Shown here piece after piece: positions 51,157 to 63,956 of a DNA stretch of 64,000 nt. This stretch comes from Polydactylus sextarius (Eukaryota > Chordata > Actinopteri > Polynemidae): positions 5,170,501-5,234,500 of the forward strand of contig CM028927.1 in the NCBI GenBank assembly GCA_016801845.1. Direction: 5' to 3'. Under the pieces are notes generated by a model that made no database searches, was not told the origin of the DNA, and was given only the letters and a program-made list of their open reading frames with translations. The stretch's first letter is position 1. Every line of letters begins with the position of its first letter. The translations under genes were made by a program, and so were the position numbers.

Positions 51157-51280
51157 TTATTCAGATGTTTCAAACGGACACATAGACGTAATGTTTTTCG
51201 CTCTGCCGTCGAGACACTGCCCTTCCTAGTGTGTGACGTTATCGCGTGACGTCTTCTTCTTCAAATTCATTTCCGGTGGA
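51157..51280 (-). promoter_or_regulatory. stx12 untranslated exon 1 and promoter
   Basis: A consensus donor GTAAGT on the minus strand at 51151-51156 ends a short non-coding first exon. The sequence just upstream is CpG-bearing and TATA-less. It carries two CRE-type TGACGT motifs (51234-51239 and 51247-51253) and an ETS core (TTCCGG on the plus strand, 51271-51276). This fits a housekeeping promoter, as expected for an endosomal SNARE. The transcription start is inferred to lie near 51210-51240. Confidence 0.6.
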
Positions 51281-51339
51281 CCGTTATCTGCTAGACGGGT
51301 GCTGCCCCCACTGTTGTTAAACTAAATGATTCAGTTCAC

Positions 51340-51410
51340 AATTTTTTTTTTTTTTTTTGAAGATTTTTGTGTAATATGATCAACGCCAGGTTTTTTTTTT
51401 TTTTTTTTAA
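51340..51410. repeat. Two poly-T tracts
   Basis: T runs near 51342-51358 and 51391-51408, just upstream of the stx12 promoter. Confidence 0.85.
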
Positions 51411-54099
51411 TCAACATAGTGAAAGTTAGTCAAGAGTCAAAGCTCAACTAACTAACTTAAACAACAGAGACTGCACATATTTTACCGAGAATAAATTAAT
51501 TAACCTGTTTACAGAAACCTGTTATCAGGTATGTGACGTTTTGTTGATGTAATCTAGATGTTATTTTTAACATGAACACAGTGATCAGCTGTGACAATGA
51601 GGAATGCAACAAACACAGATGACGGTGCAGCTTCAGATTATCAGTCTCCACAGTCAGAGAGCACTTACAGAAAATGTTCTCTAGGAAAACACACCTCAGA
51701 AACATCCACCACTGACAGCTGCTCCTGTCTCTCTGCATATTAGTGAATGATGGAGGGAGAGATGAGGTAAAATAGATGTTGTTTACAGTTGGTTTCAACA
51801 GCTAATTCTGACAGGTATTGTTGTTTTATTTGCTGATTATTGAAAGCAAAATATACTCTGCCTGTACTATACCCAGAAACACAAAGTGTAAATCATTTTA
51901 GTCTGTGATATAATTATTTATATAATGACAGAACAGTACAATACATGTTAACATATTTATTATGGTGTTGTGAGCAGCTATTTATATCACATCAGTTTTG
52001 TGTTGGTGTATTACTTGAGTTCTCCTCCTGGGAATCAATAAAGTCTTATCATATATATTTCATATAATGAAATGTAAAGAGGCCCTGGCCTTCATTACTC
52101 TTAACAACTGCATTACAAGCATTTTTGGACCATTTTTCAGACCTGTGCATTATTTTTGATCCATACGTGTCCTTCATTTTTTCATCTGCTGTTGCACCTG
52201 CAAAATATTGCATAAGAGATTATTTTAGCCAACACAGTAGATCTGCTCCTGACAACAGATGAACCCAAGCACTGAACAGACCACTAGAAAGAAGTTTCCG
52301 GTTTCCTACTACTGCGTGAATTTATTTGAAGTCACAGATGGCCATGCTTAACACCTGTGAGTTGAAATAAAAATAAAAAAGTCAACATGAATAATTTAGG
52401 AAGGAAGTGAAATGAAATGCAGAAGTACAAAAAAGAAGCTAGAGCATAGTACTATTCAACAACAGATCTAATTTTAACAGTCAGAGTCATCTTGTGATTT
52501 TAAAGAACTAAATATGTAATTTTGATATTGTATTTTTTTTTTATATTGCCTAACTAACATGGCCTGCATAATTGCAATAATGAGGTGACTCAGAAGTTGA
52601 CTCATTTTCTGACCTACTACAACACAACACCATTGAAACTCCCAGTAGCTACTTGGGGTAAATCCATCTATCCATCATCTTCATGGAGAAACTAATTTCT
52701 GATATCTCATCATTATCTGTCTGTCACACAACAATGGCTGCACCCATATTGCAGTGCAAAGCTGCTGCATAGATACAGTCCATTCACCATTTCACCAGGT
52801 ATGATCGATCGATGTCTGATAATTATACAAGCATGTGGCCTCTCCCCTTCTGTGTGTTTGTGTGTAGACTTACACCTTTTGTCAGGCATGTCACTACTTG
52901 TACTCGTCCATCAACACTCTGACATTCAACGGTTTACAGTTTCCATCTGAAACCAAACACTGATAAAGGGGAAGTAGGACGCCTGTGGACAGGGTCTGAG
53001 GAGGCCGGCAGTGTGTCTGTTGTGACAGGTCTGGTTACTGCTGTCACTCAGATCAGGTTTTATGTCAGTATTTTTGGGTCAGGAAAACTCTGTTCAGTGA
53101 TCACTGAACCTGAAAGGAACTCTGGGTATTCAACTTGTATTGTGTTGAATATAAGCTGACTCTTTACTATTCAGTTGATCATTAAGATCAGGAAGCAAAC
53201 GGCTGATGAAGTGTATTTACAGGCACACAACTATTTTGGTCATAATCATGTTTTGTTTTACATTGGTGGTAAGTAGATTTACTTACTGTGTAATTGTTGA
53301 GGTACCTGTGTATTTTTTTTGTCTAAGTTCACATGGTTTGATTTAAATAACTGCACAAAGATGTGATAGTAACCAATAATTTACAAAAATCCTAAATTGC
53401 TCTCATTTATCATCTCTCATCTGCACAGATGTGACCTTTAGGAAGGACATTAGATTCGTTGAAATTGTAACACTGATGATTCTGTGATGTACAAATAAAA
53501 AAGACACACACACGCAAATATTTGGGGAGATCCAAAGCACTTCCATTCATTTATATCAGAAAAAAAAATAGAATAAATGAAAACAAAATCACTGAGAAAT
53601 TCCACATCATTAAATTGTGCCATGTTTCTTTGATAACCAGAGTAACACACATGCTCCCTACATCAGATCATTACTATTGTATTTTTAACAACAACAAAAA
53701 GTTATCAAGTATTACAGTAAAACCACAAGGCAAATGGTTTGTTTAGTGAAACATATGTACGTCAGTCTGTAGAAATGACATCAAGACAACAACTGCATAT
53801 GTCAGTGAGGTTGAAAAGGTAGACTGAAGGTAAGCAAGTGCAAATATTGTAATAGGGTTTTATGTCAGTGCAGTAGGACCACAAGGGCTTCATCAAACAA
53901 AACAAAACAAGACAGTATCATGTGTAAATTAACACCCAGTGGACATTTTCTCCTCAGCAAACGTAGAGCAATGCTGACAGGTTCAACTGTAATTACTCCT
54001 GCGTGTGATGATGCTGATGAAGCACATCTGCTCATTGCTGAATGTCTGCTGGGTGAGGCAGCAGCACTGTGCACCAACTAACACAGCGACGACTCTGCT
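51411..54099. other. Intergenic between stx12 and matcap2, no gene recognised
   Basis: AT-rich sequence. No divergent partner of the stx12 promoter could be identified on the plus strand. Confidence 0.45.
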
Positions 54100-55107
54100 G
54101 TTTATTTAAAAGCCTAACACATGCACTAAAACCAAACTAATTGGTAAGCCGTGGTGGTATCTAGAGACACAAAGTGCAAGAAGGTGTTCATCATCACTAT
54201 AGGGACAGATATAAAACTATACTGTAGGTAAGTACACTTAGATCATAGGTGCATGAGAAACACAAGGAACTGCATTTTAGTATTAGATGCAGGGTAAGTG
54301 TAGGGTTGTGTTAAAACTAATGGATGACTCACTTTCACAAACTTCACAAATTTAACCATATTCATGCACAAGAGTTTCCACAAACGTAAGCATTTGGGAA
54401 ATCTTCAAGAATTTCATCACAGTCAGATTGAAAAAGCTTCTTTTCTAGTCTAGATTCTAATCTAATCTGATGACAAAGGTGCTAAAGTCGACAATATTGC
54501 CTATAAACCCCATTTATTTGGGAAAAGGTGCAATAACTGCAATAACTGTTGGGGTCTAGCAAAAACTCCCACTATTGTTCCAATTTAAATGTTTGTGGGA
54601 TATAAAAACTCTGCTTTGAAAACCATGTCAATGCAGTTGTTAAGACACTGTTTGAAAGTAAATCCTCACAAACCACACTGAGAAACAGTGACTGTCAAGT
54701 AAATCAAAAGTTGGCTCCAAATGCTTGGTGCATTTCTTCTTCTTCTTTTTTTTTTTTTTTTTTTGAAAAGTAAACATAAGGTGTAGTAAAAAGAACTGTT
54801 TTCTTACTGGCACTGGTGTAGAAAATGTTGTCAAACTTCATCCAGCCCTGAACACAGCGCACTATAGAGATCATTCTCTGAGTGATCTAATGTATCAGTG
54901 GAGAAATGACTAAACAAAAAGCAGATTTTTAATTAATTAAGATAATCAAACACAAGTCTGCACTACATGCAATACAGCACACTACACGAGTCTCACACTC
55001 GGCTCCCATGTACACAGATGGGGGAGGTGTTGTGGCACACTGCCCATGGCTGTTGACAGATGTTATTCAGGTGCGATCAGGATTGTGCAGGAGAGCGAAA
55101 AACAAGC
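54100..55107 (-). other. Probable 3' UTR of matcap2
   Basis: No other coding exon follows the stop codon at 55108-55110. AATAAA hexamers on the minus strand occur at 54513-54518 and 54101-54106, so the transcript could end near 54.5 or 54.1 kb. A long T run (about 54749-54772) lies inside. The end point is uncertain. Confidence 0.4.
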
Positions 55108-58100
55108 TCAGATGATGGTCTTGAGCTCCTCGTCTGTCAGCTCGTTGACCGCCATGATTTTCTTCAGCTGCTCGGCATACCTCACCTGGTCCTGCATGAA
55201 GTGCGGGATGCGGACATTCTCCATCTGAGCCACGGCTTTCAAACGGTCCGCATCTTCATATGACACCTGAACCAGCAGAAAATAAAAAACAAAACATTTT
55301 TTACTAAATTTTTATAGGAGCTTTTGTATGGTTGCTTTTTGGATTTTTCTATCTTGTTCCCTCAAACTGCTGCTGTTGTAAAGCTGAGTAAATGCTATAA
55401 CAATCACATCAGTTCTTACGTCATCACCTAAAGATGTGTTGTTTAGTCATCAGTGACTTCAGCTCCTCTGAAGCAGAAGAGCACGGTTCACTTCCTCCTC
55501 AGTGAAGTTATATAAGCTTATGCAGCACTACTTTTTGCTTATATTTCATATATTTGTACTTGCGTTATTGAAACACTGACAAACAGAAAATATCACTAAA
55601 CACACAACACTACTGACAGGAAACTCTACAAACACAGCTACACTGTTTGTCCACAAACAAAAAAAGCAGCTTTTAAGGGAAACGTCATTAGTTCACCTTC
55701 CTGCAGGCCACAGCCAACACAACACTGAGTCTGATCTGCTACTCTGATCCACAACAAATGCTGGATGTTGGAGGTGGGGGCATTCAAAAGGAAACTGTAC
55801 AAATATTGGCCTCTGGTTAGTGAAGTGCTTGGTCATGGAAAATATCACAGGAACAAGTGCACTACTGCTATTTAACACTTTGTTGACTGTTGTGTGCATT
55901 GAAGCAGTTAAAAAAAAAAATCCAAAACATCGACTTGGTGTGGAGGAAAGACCGAACCTACGGCCAAAAGTCATTGATCCTGACTTCTTGGACAGATATC
56001 GTAGGAAAAAGTCTGTTGGAAGTAGTTAAAGTATTTGATCAGATGCCAATTATTTCAAGCATATTCAACTTGAAGTACTACAGATTACATACTCCATTTG
56101 GAACCATTTGGAATCCCTGTGAGGAGGAGAAGGACTTATGACCCACATTGTTTAGCCTGCAGATACTGCAAACTGAATCTGGGTAGACCATAAAAAATGT
56201 ATGAATTCAGTTTGAGTTCTTTTTGAGGCTATGCAGAGGAATTCACAATGAAGCATGTCACACTTTTATCTTGTTTGGGGAAGAGGCACCAGCTCTACAG
56301 TCTTGACCTTTCTGTCAGCTGTCGTTTGGGAGGAGCCGAACAACTAATGTTTGAAGCTGACCACACTTATTGCTCATGAACAAATTTTTCATAGATGTCT
56401 ACAACACATTGAGGCATCTATTGCAGAAGGCTGTAAGGATTCATTCACCTGCCTTCAAGACTGTGAATGGCAGCACCCACATATCTCCTCATAGAGACTT
56501 GCCTTAGGCTAATCCAGGAAGTAGTTGTTCAGTTGAGTTGCTGTTTGCTAAACCAGTGAATTGACTAATAGTTCCCTGGACACAGATAATTGAGGTGTCT
56601 CACCTTTCCCAGAGCCATGAGCAGCGGGAAGTTGATCTTGTCTCTGTATCTCAGGATCTTCAGGATGCCATCCAGGTAGACCTGGTCTTTACTGAAGCAG
56701 CCTGTGACCAGAGAGACCAGAGAGGAAAACCAGTAAATATTAGATGAATATGAATTTATTTTGACTATTTTGAATATATGACTTCATGCCTGAGTCCTTT
56801 TCAAATCTCTCTGGTGTAATAACTTTTTTTCTCGTGCATTTTGTGTAGTTAGAGATAACTGTGGTGGGTTCTGTACTTTCCCTTAGTTATGTTGATATAG
56901 GATTAGGCTCCTGGGGGAACTCCCATGATGCACTATGCACTTTCTCTCTCTGTCCCTCTAAGTTTTCATTTCTCTAGCTCTCTTTCTCATCCTCCATGTA
57001 TTTATATAACTCTACTGCATTTTATTAACTTTGTTTCCTCTCTCTCCAGAAGTTTTGTGTTTTCCTCTCTCTGTCCTCATTCTGCAGGTATCTTTGACTC
57101 CCAAGCTGCAGGAGTTCCTGCTGCTGCTTTCACTGCTTTATAATATTATATACTGATAACACCACTCATGGGTTTTGACATTTTTATTAAAACTAGCAGT
57201 GTAACAAAGTTTGAATATGCAGAAACAGAATAAAACAGCTACTCCTATAATGAATTAAAGTCTCAACCTGTCTATGATTCCTTCAGATAAATGTGTTTTG
57301 TGGTTTGGTGGTTAGATCACGTCACTCTTTACTATCTTAACTCAATTAAAACAGAGACCTGGTTGTGCTGTATCAGTCTGGCCCCTCTTGGCTCTAACAC
57401 AGTAGTCCCAGCGGGTGTTGGGGTCCTGAACAAAACGTCCCAGGCTGTGGAAGAGCTGAGAGAAGGACTTGTGACTGGCTTGGTAGACGGTGTAATAGAG
57501 CAAGGCAGCGCGCCATAGAGTGGGGTCTTTCCTGAACAGGACACTGTGGATGCTGGCCAGACCCTCTTCTGTAGGATTCAGGGGCCTCAGGTTGTGCTTC
57601 CTCCTGCCCACACTGCTGCTCCATGGCTGGTGGCAGTTGTTGATGCCGCGGAAATAATGAGTACCTGGAACAGCACAAGGACTGTTAATACACATATACT
57701 GATCCATGCTGTGGTCTACTGGTGTATCATTATTTTCATGTTTAAGAATAAAAGATTACCATACTCACCGATCTCATGGCGCAGCATACCCTCCAGCCAG
57801 TGTTCTCGTGCAGTGGAGAGGTTGATGGTAAGAGTGGGTCTGCTGTTCACAACTGTCATGGAGGCTCTGGACAGGAGATCTTCTGTCACCTGCACTACTA
57901 TCTATCAAAACAATATTAACAAAACCGTTGCATTAGAAAAGTATTAGTGACCCAGATATTAAAGACTAATGTCCTATATATAGGTCAAAAAATAAGTGTC
58001 CAAGAGCAGATGTTCCTACTGGTGAATTGAAACAGTAGCAGCAGCTTGTGTGACTGTAAAACTATCAAACTAAAATTGCTGCCTTGCAGTTGCAAACTTC

Positions 58101-61100
58101 CACAAGCCAGTCTGGTTGAAGTTGATTGGTATTTGAATGAGTTATTGGCTAAAACTAGTTATGTGAGGTCACGTGACATTGACTTTTGACCAAAATCTAA
58201 TTAGCTCATAAGAATGGGAATTACTATGCTAATACCTGGTGCATTGTGGAAATGCTACTGGAAGAAAGACATCTAAGCCTTCATTGTGACTGCAGCCTGT
58301 CTCTCTGCCACATTGTTCTGGTCTCACATCTCCCACATTCACCTCATCAGTCATTCACGACTTAAGCCATATCTTCACACAGATACTTAAGAGATCAGTT
58401 CTTCTTTGCCTGATTTTCAGATTGGTTTCATGGTACCGCCCTTGCCTGTTCCCGATCTGCCTGGCAGGCAATAATCTGGTCCTGATCTGCCAGTCTGACT
58501 GCTTTCACTGTTAACAACCGCCTTCTGTCCCCGATCACAATTACCGCCTCTGCACTTCCTTATTCACGTCTGCCTGAGTCTGTGGCTGCCTGGTGTCTTG
58601 CTGATCCTGTTAATCAGTTTTAAGGAATTTGCAAAGCATACACATGGTGCATATGTGATGTACCGTTATCAGCTGGGTGAGGATTATGTGTAACATGTAC
58701 TGGTTAATGTTCTAGAAACACAAGTCTACAAAGCAAACTGGATTCAGTAAAGATGCAGCTTTCTCTTTCTTTTCGCTGAAATATATTCACTTTGATGCCC
58801 TGACAAAAAACATTACAGCTACAAAAACATGTGAAGTCAGCTTAAGTCATGTCCTCTCACCTCCCCCATGCAGCCTTCCTTCTCCATGTATTTCTTGGCA
58901 TTGTGGAAGATGCGACTCTTGGTGAGAAGGTTGCCCCCAGTAACCTGTTCAAACTTCTCATAGCTGCCATATCGCTGCAGGGCAAGCTCCATGATGCGCA
59001 CTGCCTGTAAGAGATGAGAAACTCATAACGTGCCTGTGAATAATGCCTCATGAAACCATGTTCGCACTACACGATTTTAGCCATGATTTTCTTCTCAACA
59101 CAAGTTGTTGGAAATTGCAGAAATAAGTCACAGATTGGCTTTTCCTCTGCACTGGCAAATCAGTGCACACTGTTTATTTGAGGAAAAAGAGACCATATTT
59201 GTCCTATATTCACTTCTCTTCCTAATCAGGCTCCTGTCTTATGGAAGTCTTATGGAAACCTTCCTGTATGATAAAGCCTAAAGTTAGGGATGGATGCATT
59301 GTGTTCTTCTCTCTCTGTCCCTTTCTCTTGTCCTCCATCCATTTATATAACACTGCTGCATGTTATTAACCTTGTGTCTCCTCTTTCCTGTAGTTTGTGT
59401 TTTTCCTCTCTCTCTGTCTGTCCTCATTCTGTAGGCATCTCTGACTCTTGAGTTGTAGGGTCCAGATCCGACCATTATTATTATTATTCCTTTTTTTATT
59501 ATTACCATTATTGATTGATTATAATAAGAATAATGTGGTAATTAGCATATTGTCATACACTGGGTTTGGATATGTTTTTGTGACTGGATGGATTCAGCCT
59601 GGCGAATGTCAGACTGACTGGATCATTCATGACATCCTGCCTTTTAAAAGGCCTGTGATAACAGTAGTTTAGGCATCTTCCTGACAGCAGCATCTGATTC
59701 TGTGTTTGGCCTCCAAACCTTTGTAGTTTGTGACGTGTGTTTTAGATGTAAGAGTATTTGTGGTCTGTAATGCAAAGTAGTACAAAGTCTAAACTGAAAT
59801 AAAAGAACAAGATGACTAAGTAAAGAAAGAACACAAACCATAGTCTTCTATGTTCAACACATTCATCCAGTGCAAGCTGCTCTGTATGCTCATTTTGTCT
59901 CTTTAAACTACCTCCACTGACTTTCTGCCAGAAAGCCCTGAGGCTGACTTCTCCCTCTACCACAGTGAGTCCATTTATCTCAGAACAGAATATATTACAC
60001 TATGAGCTATAGGCTGGATACAAACAAAACATTTTAGATTAATTGATTCTTCTATTTCATTTGATTTACACATCCAGACACTAACAGTCATTTGTCATGG
60101 CTCTTATAACCAGACTACATTAAGTCGAATATTCACTCTCTCTTAAACTGTGTTTTTGGTTTCAGTTCTTGAGTAAAAAATATCTGTAGTTAACTGCTTC
60201 GCTATGTTCACCTGCTGCTGTTTGGTGCTAAATAATGTAGATAGTGTAAAATATTCACTATTTTAAATTTTTAAATTGTACATTGTAAACTTCCTAAAGG
60301 CTGTCACAATCTCACAGTGGAAATCAAGACTTTCTCTGGGTTTTCACACTCTAATACTTTTCTAGTAAATTTAACATCCAATTTAAAAATTTTAAGATGT
60401 GACAACATATTTTTCCATTTCTGTTTATCTGTTTCATCCTCACTATCCCTATTCTGTCACCATCTCTACAAGTCAGCATTAACTGTGGTAAGACTTATTT
60501 GTCTCATCTGAAAACAATTGGGACTTTTTTTGTACCTGTAATAAATCACATACATGATTACTGGCTAGAAATATTTACTTAAACTAGCTTACTTGTTGTG
60601 GTGCATGTGGTATTACAGTCATCTGGCCAGAACACCACTAACAATTAAGCTGTTCCAAACATAATAGGTAGTAAACACAGTCTTACCTGTGTCAGGAAGA
60701 GATCCGAGGCATTATTATGCCGTGCCAGTACAAGTGGAGAGACAGGGTTGCTGTACTCAAACTGTGGATTGTAGCTGAAATCAGACTTGAAGAATTTGGC
60801 TTTCTCCTTCTCCACATTATTTGGTTTGATGGCTGTAAGGATGCAGAGCTTCTTGGCATTTTCTACTTCACGTGTGATTGTTGCTTTGGGCAACACAGGA
60901 AATTTAGTGCGAGACGAGGTGGGAATGTACATCTTCCTGGGCTGTGGAATTGAACGTAGTGTTAGGCCCATCATGCTGCCAACTACTGAGATGTTCTGTG
61001 CTGGTTTAGTGAAACTGGCGTTGGAGAGTGAAAGGACACGATTAGTCTGTGCACGTTTACCGCCGCCTTCTCGAGCACGTGCCTTTTTAAAAGCCATGCC

Positions 61101-61334
61101 TGGGTGGCTTCTCTTACTCAGCGTGGCACCGCATTTTACAGATGTCTTTGGCCTCTTGTGTGGAGACTGCTTTGGGCTCACCCACTCTTCTTCCTCAGGT
61201 TGTGGCAGTGTGTTGTAGCTGCTGGAACCAGAGCTGAAGAGATCTCTAAGGACATTTGAGGAAATCTTCTCTAGGTATACCTGACTTGGACTCAGTGGTT
61301 TCTCAGTGGAGTTTAAAATGTGCTTTTTGGACAT
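55108..61334 (-). CDS. matcap2: Microtubule-associated tyrosine carboxypeptidase 2 (6 coding exons)
   Basis: Coding exons on the minus strand are 60687-61334, 58861-59004, 57769-57901, 57359-57664, 56604-56701 and 55108-55266, giving 495 residues in phase. The first ~190 residues are basic and low-complexity. The conserved catalytic part starts around AIKPNNVEKEKAKFFKSDF and continues through ATG-type blocks FEQVTGGNLLTKSR and VTEDLLSRASMTV. The zinc site HEIGTH is at residues 306-311, split between exons 4 and 5 (H306 and H311 bind metal, E307 is catalytic), and TEEGLAS supplies the third ligand (E342 by alignment from memory). MATCAP enzymes remove the C-terminal tyrosine of alpha-tubulin. 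LTAIKPNNVEKEK and GTHYFRGINN favour MATCAP2 (KIAA0895) over MATCAP1. The donor after exon 5 is weak (CAG|GTCTCT), but the protein match across it is good. Confidence 0.94.
56930..57170 (+). repeat. Pyrimidine-rich interspersed repeat, copy 1
   Basis: It lies in intron 5 of matcap2. Words in order: CTCTCTCTGTCC, TCCTCCATGTATTTATATAA, CTGCATTTTATTAAC, CTCTGTCCTCATTCTGCAGG and TCTTTGACTC. The same words in the same order occur at 59300-59480. Confidence 0.7.
59300..59490 (+). repeat. Pyrimidine-rich interspersed repeat, copy 2
   Basis: It lies in intron 2 of matcap2. It shares ordered words with 56930-57170: CTCTCTCTGTCC, TCCTCCATCCATTTATATAA, CTGCATGTTATTAAC, CTGTCCTCATTCTGTAGG and TCTCTGACTC. 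An (ATT)n run at 59473-59488 ends it. Confidence 0.7.
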
Positions 61335-61360
61335 TTCTACCTCTGGCCAGTGAAGTCTTT
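61335..61360 (-). other. matcap2 5' UTR part of exon 2
   Basis: The acceptor ACTTATTTCAG on the minus strand ends at 61361, so exon 2 opens 26 bases before the ATG (context AGAAATGT, with A at -3). Confidence 0.65.
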
Positions 61361-62504
61361 CTGAAATAAGTAAAATAAGAGAATGTTAAGGGCAGACAGC
61401 AAACGTTTGTGGTGATTAGTTCACTTCACAGACCTTTTATAGATAGCTACATAGACTAATCCTCTTATGAAGTCAGGTCAAAATTAGATGTATTCCTGTG
61501 CCAAAACCAAAAATAAATACTGAATTTATAATGGATATAGATACCACAACAAAACACAACTGTCTTATCCTAATATTTGCTGCAAAATGAACCTAAGCTG
61601 ACTTGTCCTGGATGACTGTTACATCAGCACTCTGGCTATGCACCACTCACTTTCATGAGTCAGTGTCCTGCTACCACATTAGAAATTATTCCCATCATGT
61701 CTCAAGAGACTAGTCGCTGTACAGCACAGGGGTCATGAATGCATGGCTGTGCGATTTTCAGTAAAGCAACTTAGAGCATCATCACCATAAGAGCAGACTC
61801 TGTGTTTGTGACAAGAGCGCTGAGGTGGAATTGGTGTGGCCACAGACAGCACAAAACAATGGTCTCAGCAGCACCGTAATGACTGAACCGGGGAAAAGTA
61901 CAAAGTGGAGCTTCACTGGCCTGATAAGTGCTCACTCATCTAATCAAATACTATTACAAAACAGCTGAGCATCTCAACTGATGTGATAGGCTGCTATCAC
62001 ATCATCCTACAGGCAAAGAAGAAATCCTATCTCATGCCTATTAGTGTGAAACTTTATTAAAAGCATTGCCAAGCCACTTAACATATATGAAATTAAATTT
62101 ATGACAGTAAAACCTGTCATGAACCTGCATCGTAATTCAACTACAAATGTAACTCCATCTCACCCATCAGCAGTGATCAATGACAGAACATTACTGTTAG
62201 TTTACAGGATGTGATTGGTAATAATCAGCATGATTTAGCACAACACAAATCTGATTTTGAATGGAAAATATAATACAAGAATTGAAAATATAATTAAATA
62301 CAATGAAAACAATTATAAATGCGTATTTTCTTATTGTTTTATTCTTCAGTAATTTTACTTAAGTTTATTGATACTTAACTGAAGCTCATATAACTGAGAT
62401 ATCACATAGTACAACTGATGCTACCTCAAAACTTTAAACAAATTATTTGATCAAATAACAAAATAAAGGAAAATAATAGAGGCACAGAATAAATGCAACG
62501 TTAC

Positions 62505-62900
62505 CTGTCACTTTTATTGACTCCAGCATCCTGTGTTATCAAGGAACCTCAAGTACCACGGAGCTGTTTCAATAATACCGACGTTCCTCGGCAAAGTTAA
62601 ATGAGCTAAATTAGCCGGCTAATATCGTCCAAATAAAACCTCCACGATGAAAGCAAGTTATCTGTCGTGACTACATATTTCGACAAGGACAAATGTTTTT
62701 TAAAATAAATTATAATGGCTATTAGCTGAGCTGAGTCCAGAGCGTCCCGCCTACACTGATCCCCGAGCAGACTGAGACTGACAGCACAGGCCGAGCTGTC
62801 GCTGCACACTGCCTGAGCCGTTTCCATGGTTTCGTTGGTAGCAACGCAACCGAAAGCGACAAACATGGGCGCTTATGGGAAATGAAGTCCTTCCGGTTAA
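62505..62900 (-). promoter_or_regulatory. matcap2 untranslated exon 1 and promoter
   Basis: A donor (CAG|GTAACG on the minus strand) at 62499-62504 closes a non-coding first exon whose upstream part is CpG-bearing. The putative promoter (62810-62900) has an X-box-like GTTGGTAGCAAC at 62834-62845 preceded by GTTTCCATGG, a ZNF143/Staf-like CATTTCCCA on the minus strand near 62875-62885, and an ETS core TTCCGG at 62891-62896. There is no TATA box. The exon boundary is well supported; the transcription start is inferred. Confidence 0.55.
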
Positions 62901-62999
62901 GACCCGTTGGACTAAATAATATAGCAGTGCTTGGTTTTAAATGGTTTGTGATCCATGCATACGAGAGCAACATTTAGCAGTATTTTCTTTTCGTCTATT

Positions 63000-63930
63000 T
63001 TTAGTGGATTAAATATAATAACAATATTAATAAAATTCAGGCAGTTGTTGCCCTATGATTTGCCTGCACGTCCTCACTCATATTTATTCAAGCTCACTCG
63101 TACTCAATAAATGATTCAACGTAATTTCAGCAATAAGCTAAAAACATTGTAGCGCTAGTTTTTTCTTGCTGGCATCAGTAAAAAATGTAACTCTAAATAG
63201 ATCTTTACATCCATCTCATTCCCCAAAAACAAAACTACTGAGGTACTAACAGCTAAAAGCTAGTACAATAAAACTAAACTAAATTCATGATGACAGAATA
63301 TATGAGCCCTTTTTAATCTCACTTCCACACTAAGTTTTGTCAGTACAGATTTTTATGTCTTATTTTGTGGCCTTTTTGTTAAATTATCCTAAATGTTATT
63401 ACTCTGCAATAAAACATGCCAATGAATGCATGCCAATGAATTTTATAAAGTTTGACCTGTTAGTTTTTGGCATTTGCATATAAAAGTGAACAAAAAACAA
63501 GAAGTGCTTGGCACAGTTATATAACACAGTTAAATGTAGCTCTAGTATGTGCATGACACATAGTAGAGCTACATTAACACTCATCTATATTCAGTGGATT
63601 AAATATAATAACATTATTAATAAAATTTAAGCAGTCGTTGCTCTGTTGCTCTGACAATAAAATGACTAGAGTCATAGTGGCATTTAATATAAAAGCCTTT
63701 TTAATCTTAATTCCACACTAACTTATTTGTATAGTACCCTGGATGTTATGGCTGTTATGATGTTATGTGCTCAGTAAAAGCCACGACAAAAAACAACACC
63801 ACGTGATGTAAAATGTAAATGAAATTGAATTTAAAAAGTTAGAACTGTTAGAACTGTTAGTTTTCAGCATTTGCATATAGAGATAAACTAAAAACAAGAA
63901 GTACATGACAAAGTTATGAGTAGCACAGTG
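63000..63930. repeat. Diverged tandem duplication
   Basis: A unit starting at about 63003 (GTGGATTAAATATAATAACA) is repeated from about 63594. Both units share in order AAGC/AGGCAGT-GTTGC, CCTTTTTAATCT, TTCCACACTAA, CTGTTAGTTTT, GCATTTGCATATA and AAAACAAGAAGT. The first unit is about 530 bases and the second about 330. Confidence 0.75.
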
Positions 63931-63956
63931 ACCTCAGGTTTCCATACACCCGACGC

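Noticed and set aside
55690..56030. Overlapping open frames on both strands in matcap2 intron 6
   Set aside because: No recognisable protein family; a repeat or old pseudogene is possible but cannot be supported.
57546..57947. 133-codon open frame on the plus strand
   Set aside because: Antisense to matcap2 exons 4 and 5 and the short intron between them; the minus-strand reading matches the enzyme.
60787..61218. 143-codon open frame on the plus strand
   Set aside because: Antisense shadow of the long matcap2 coding exon 2.
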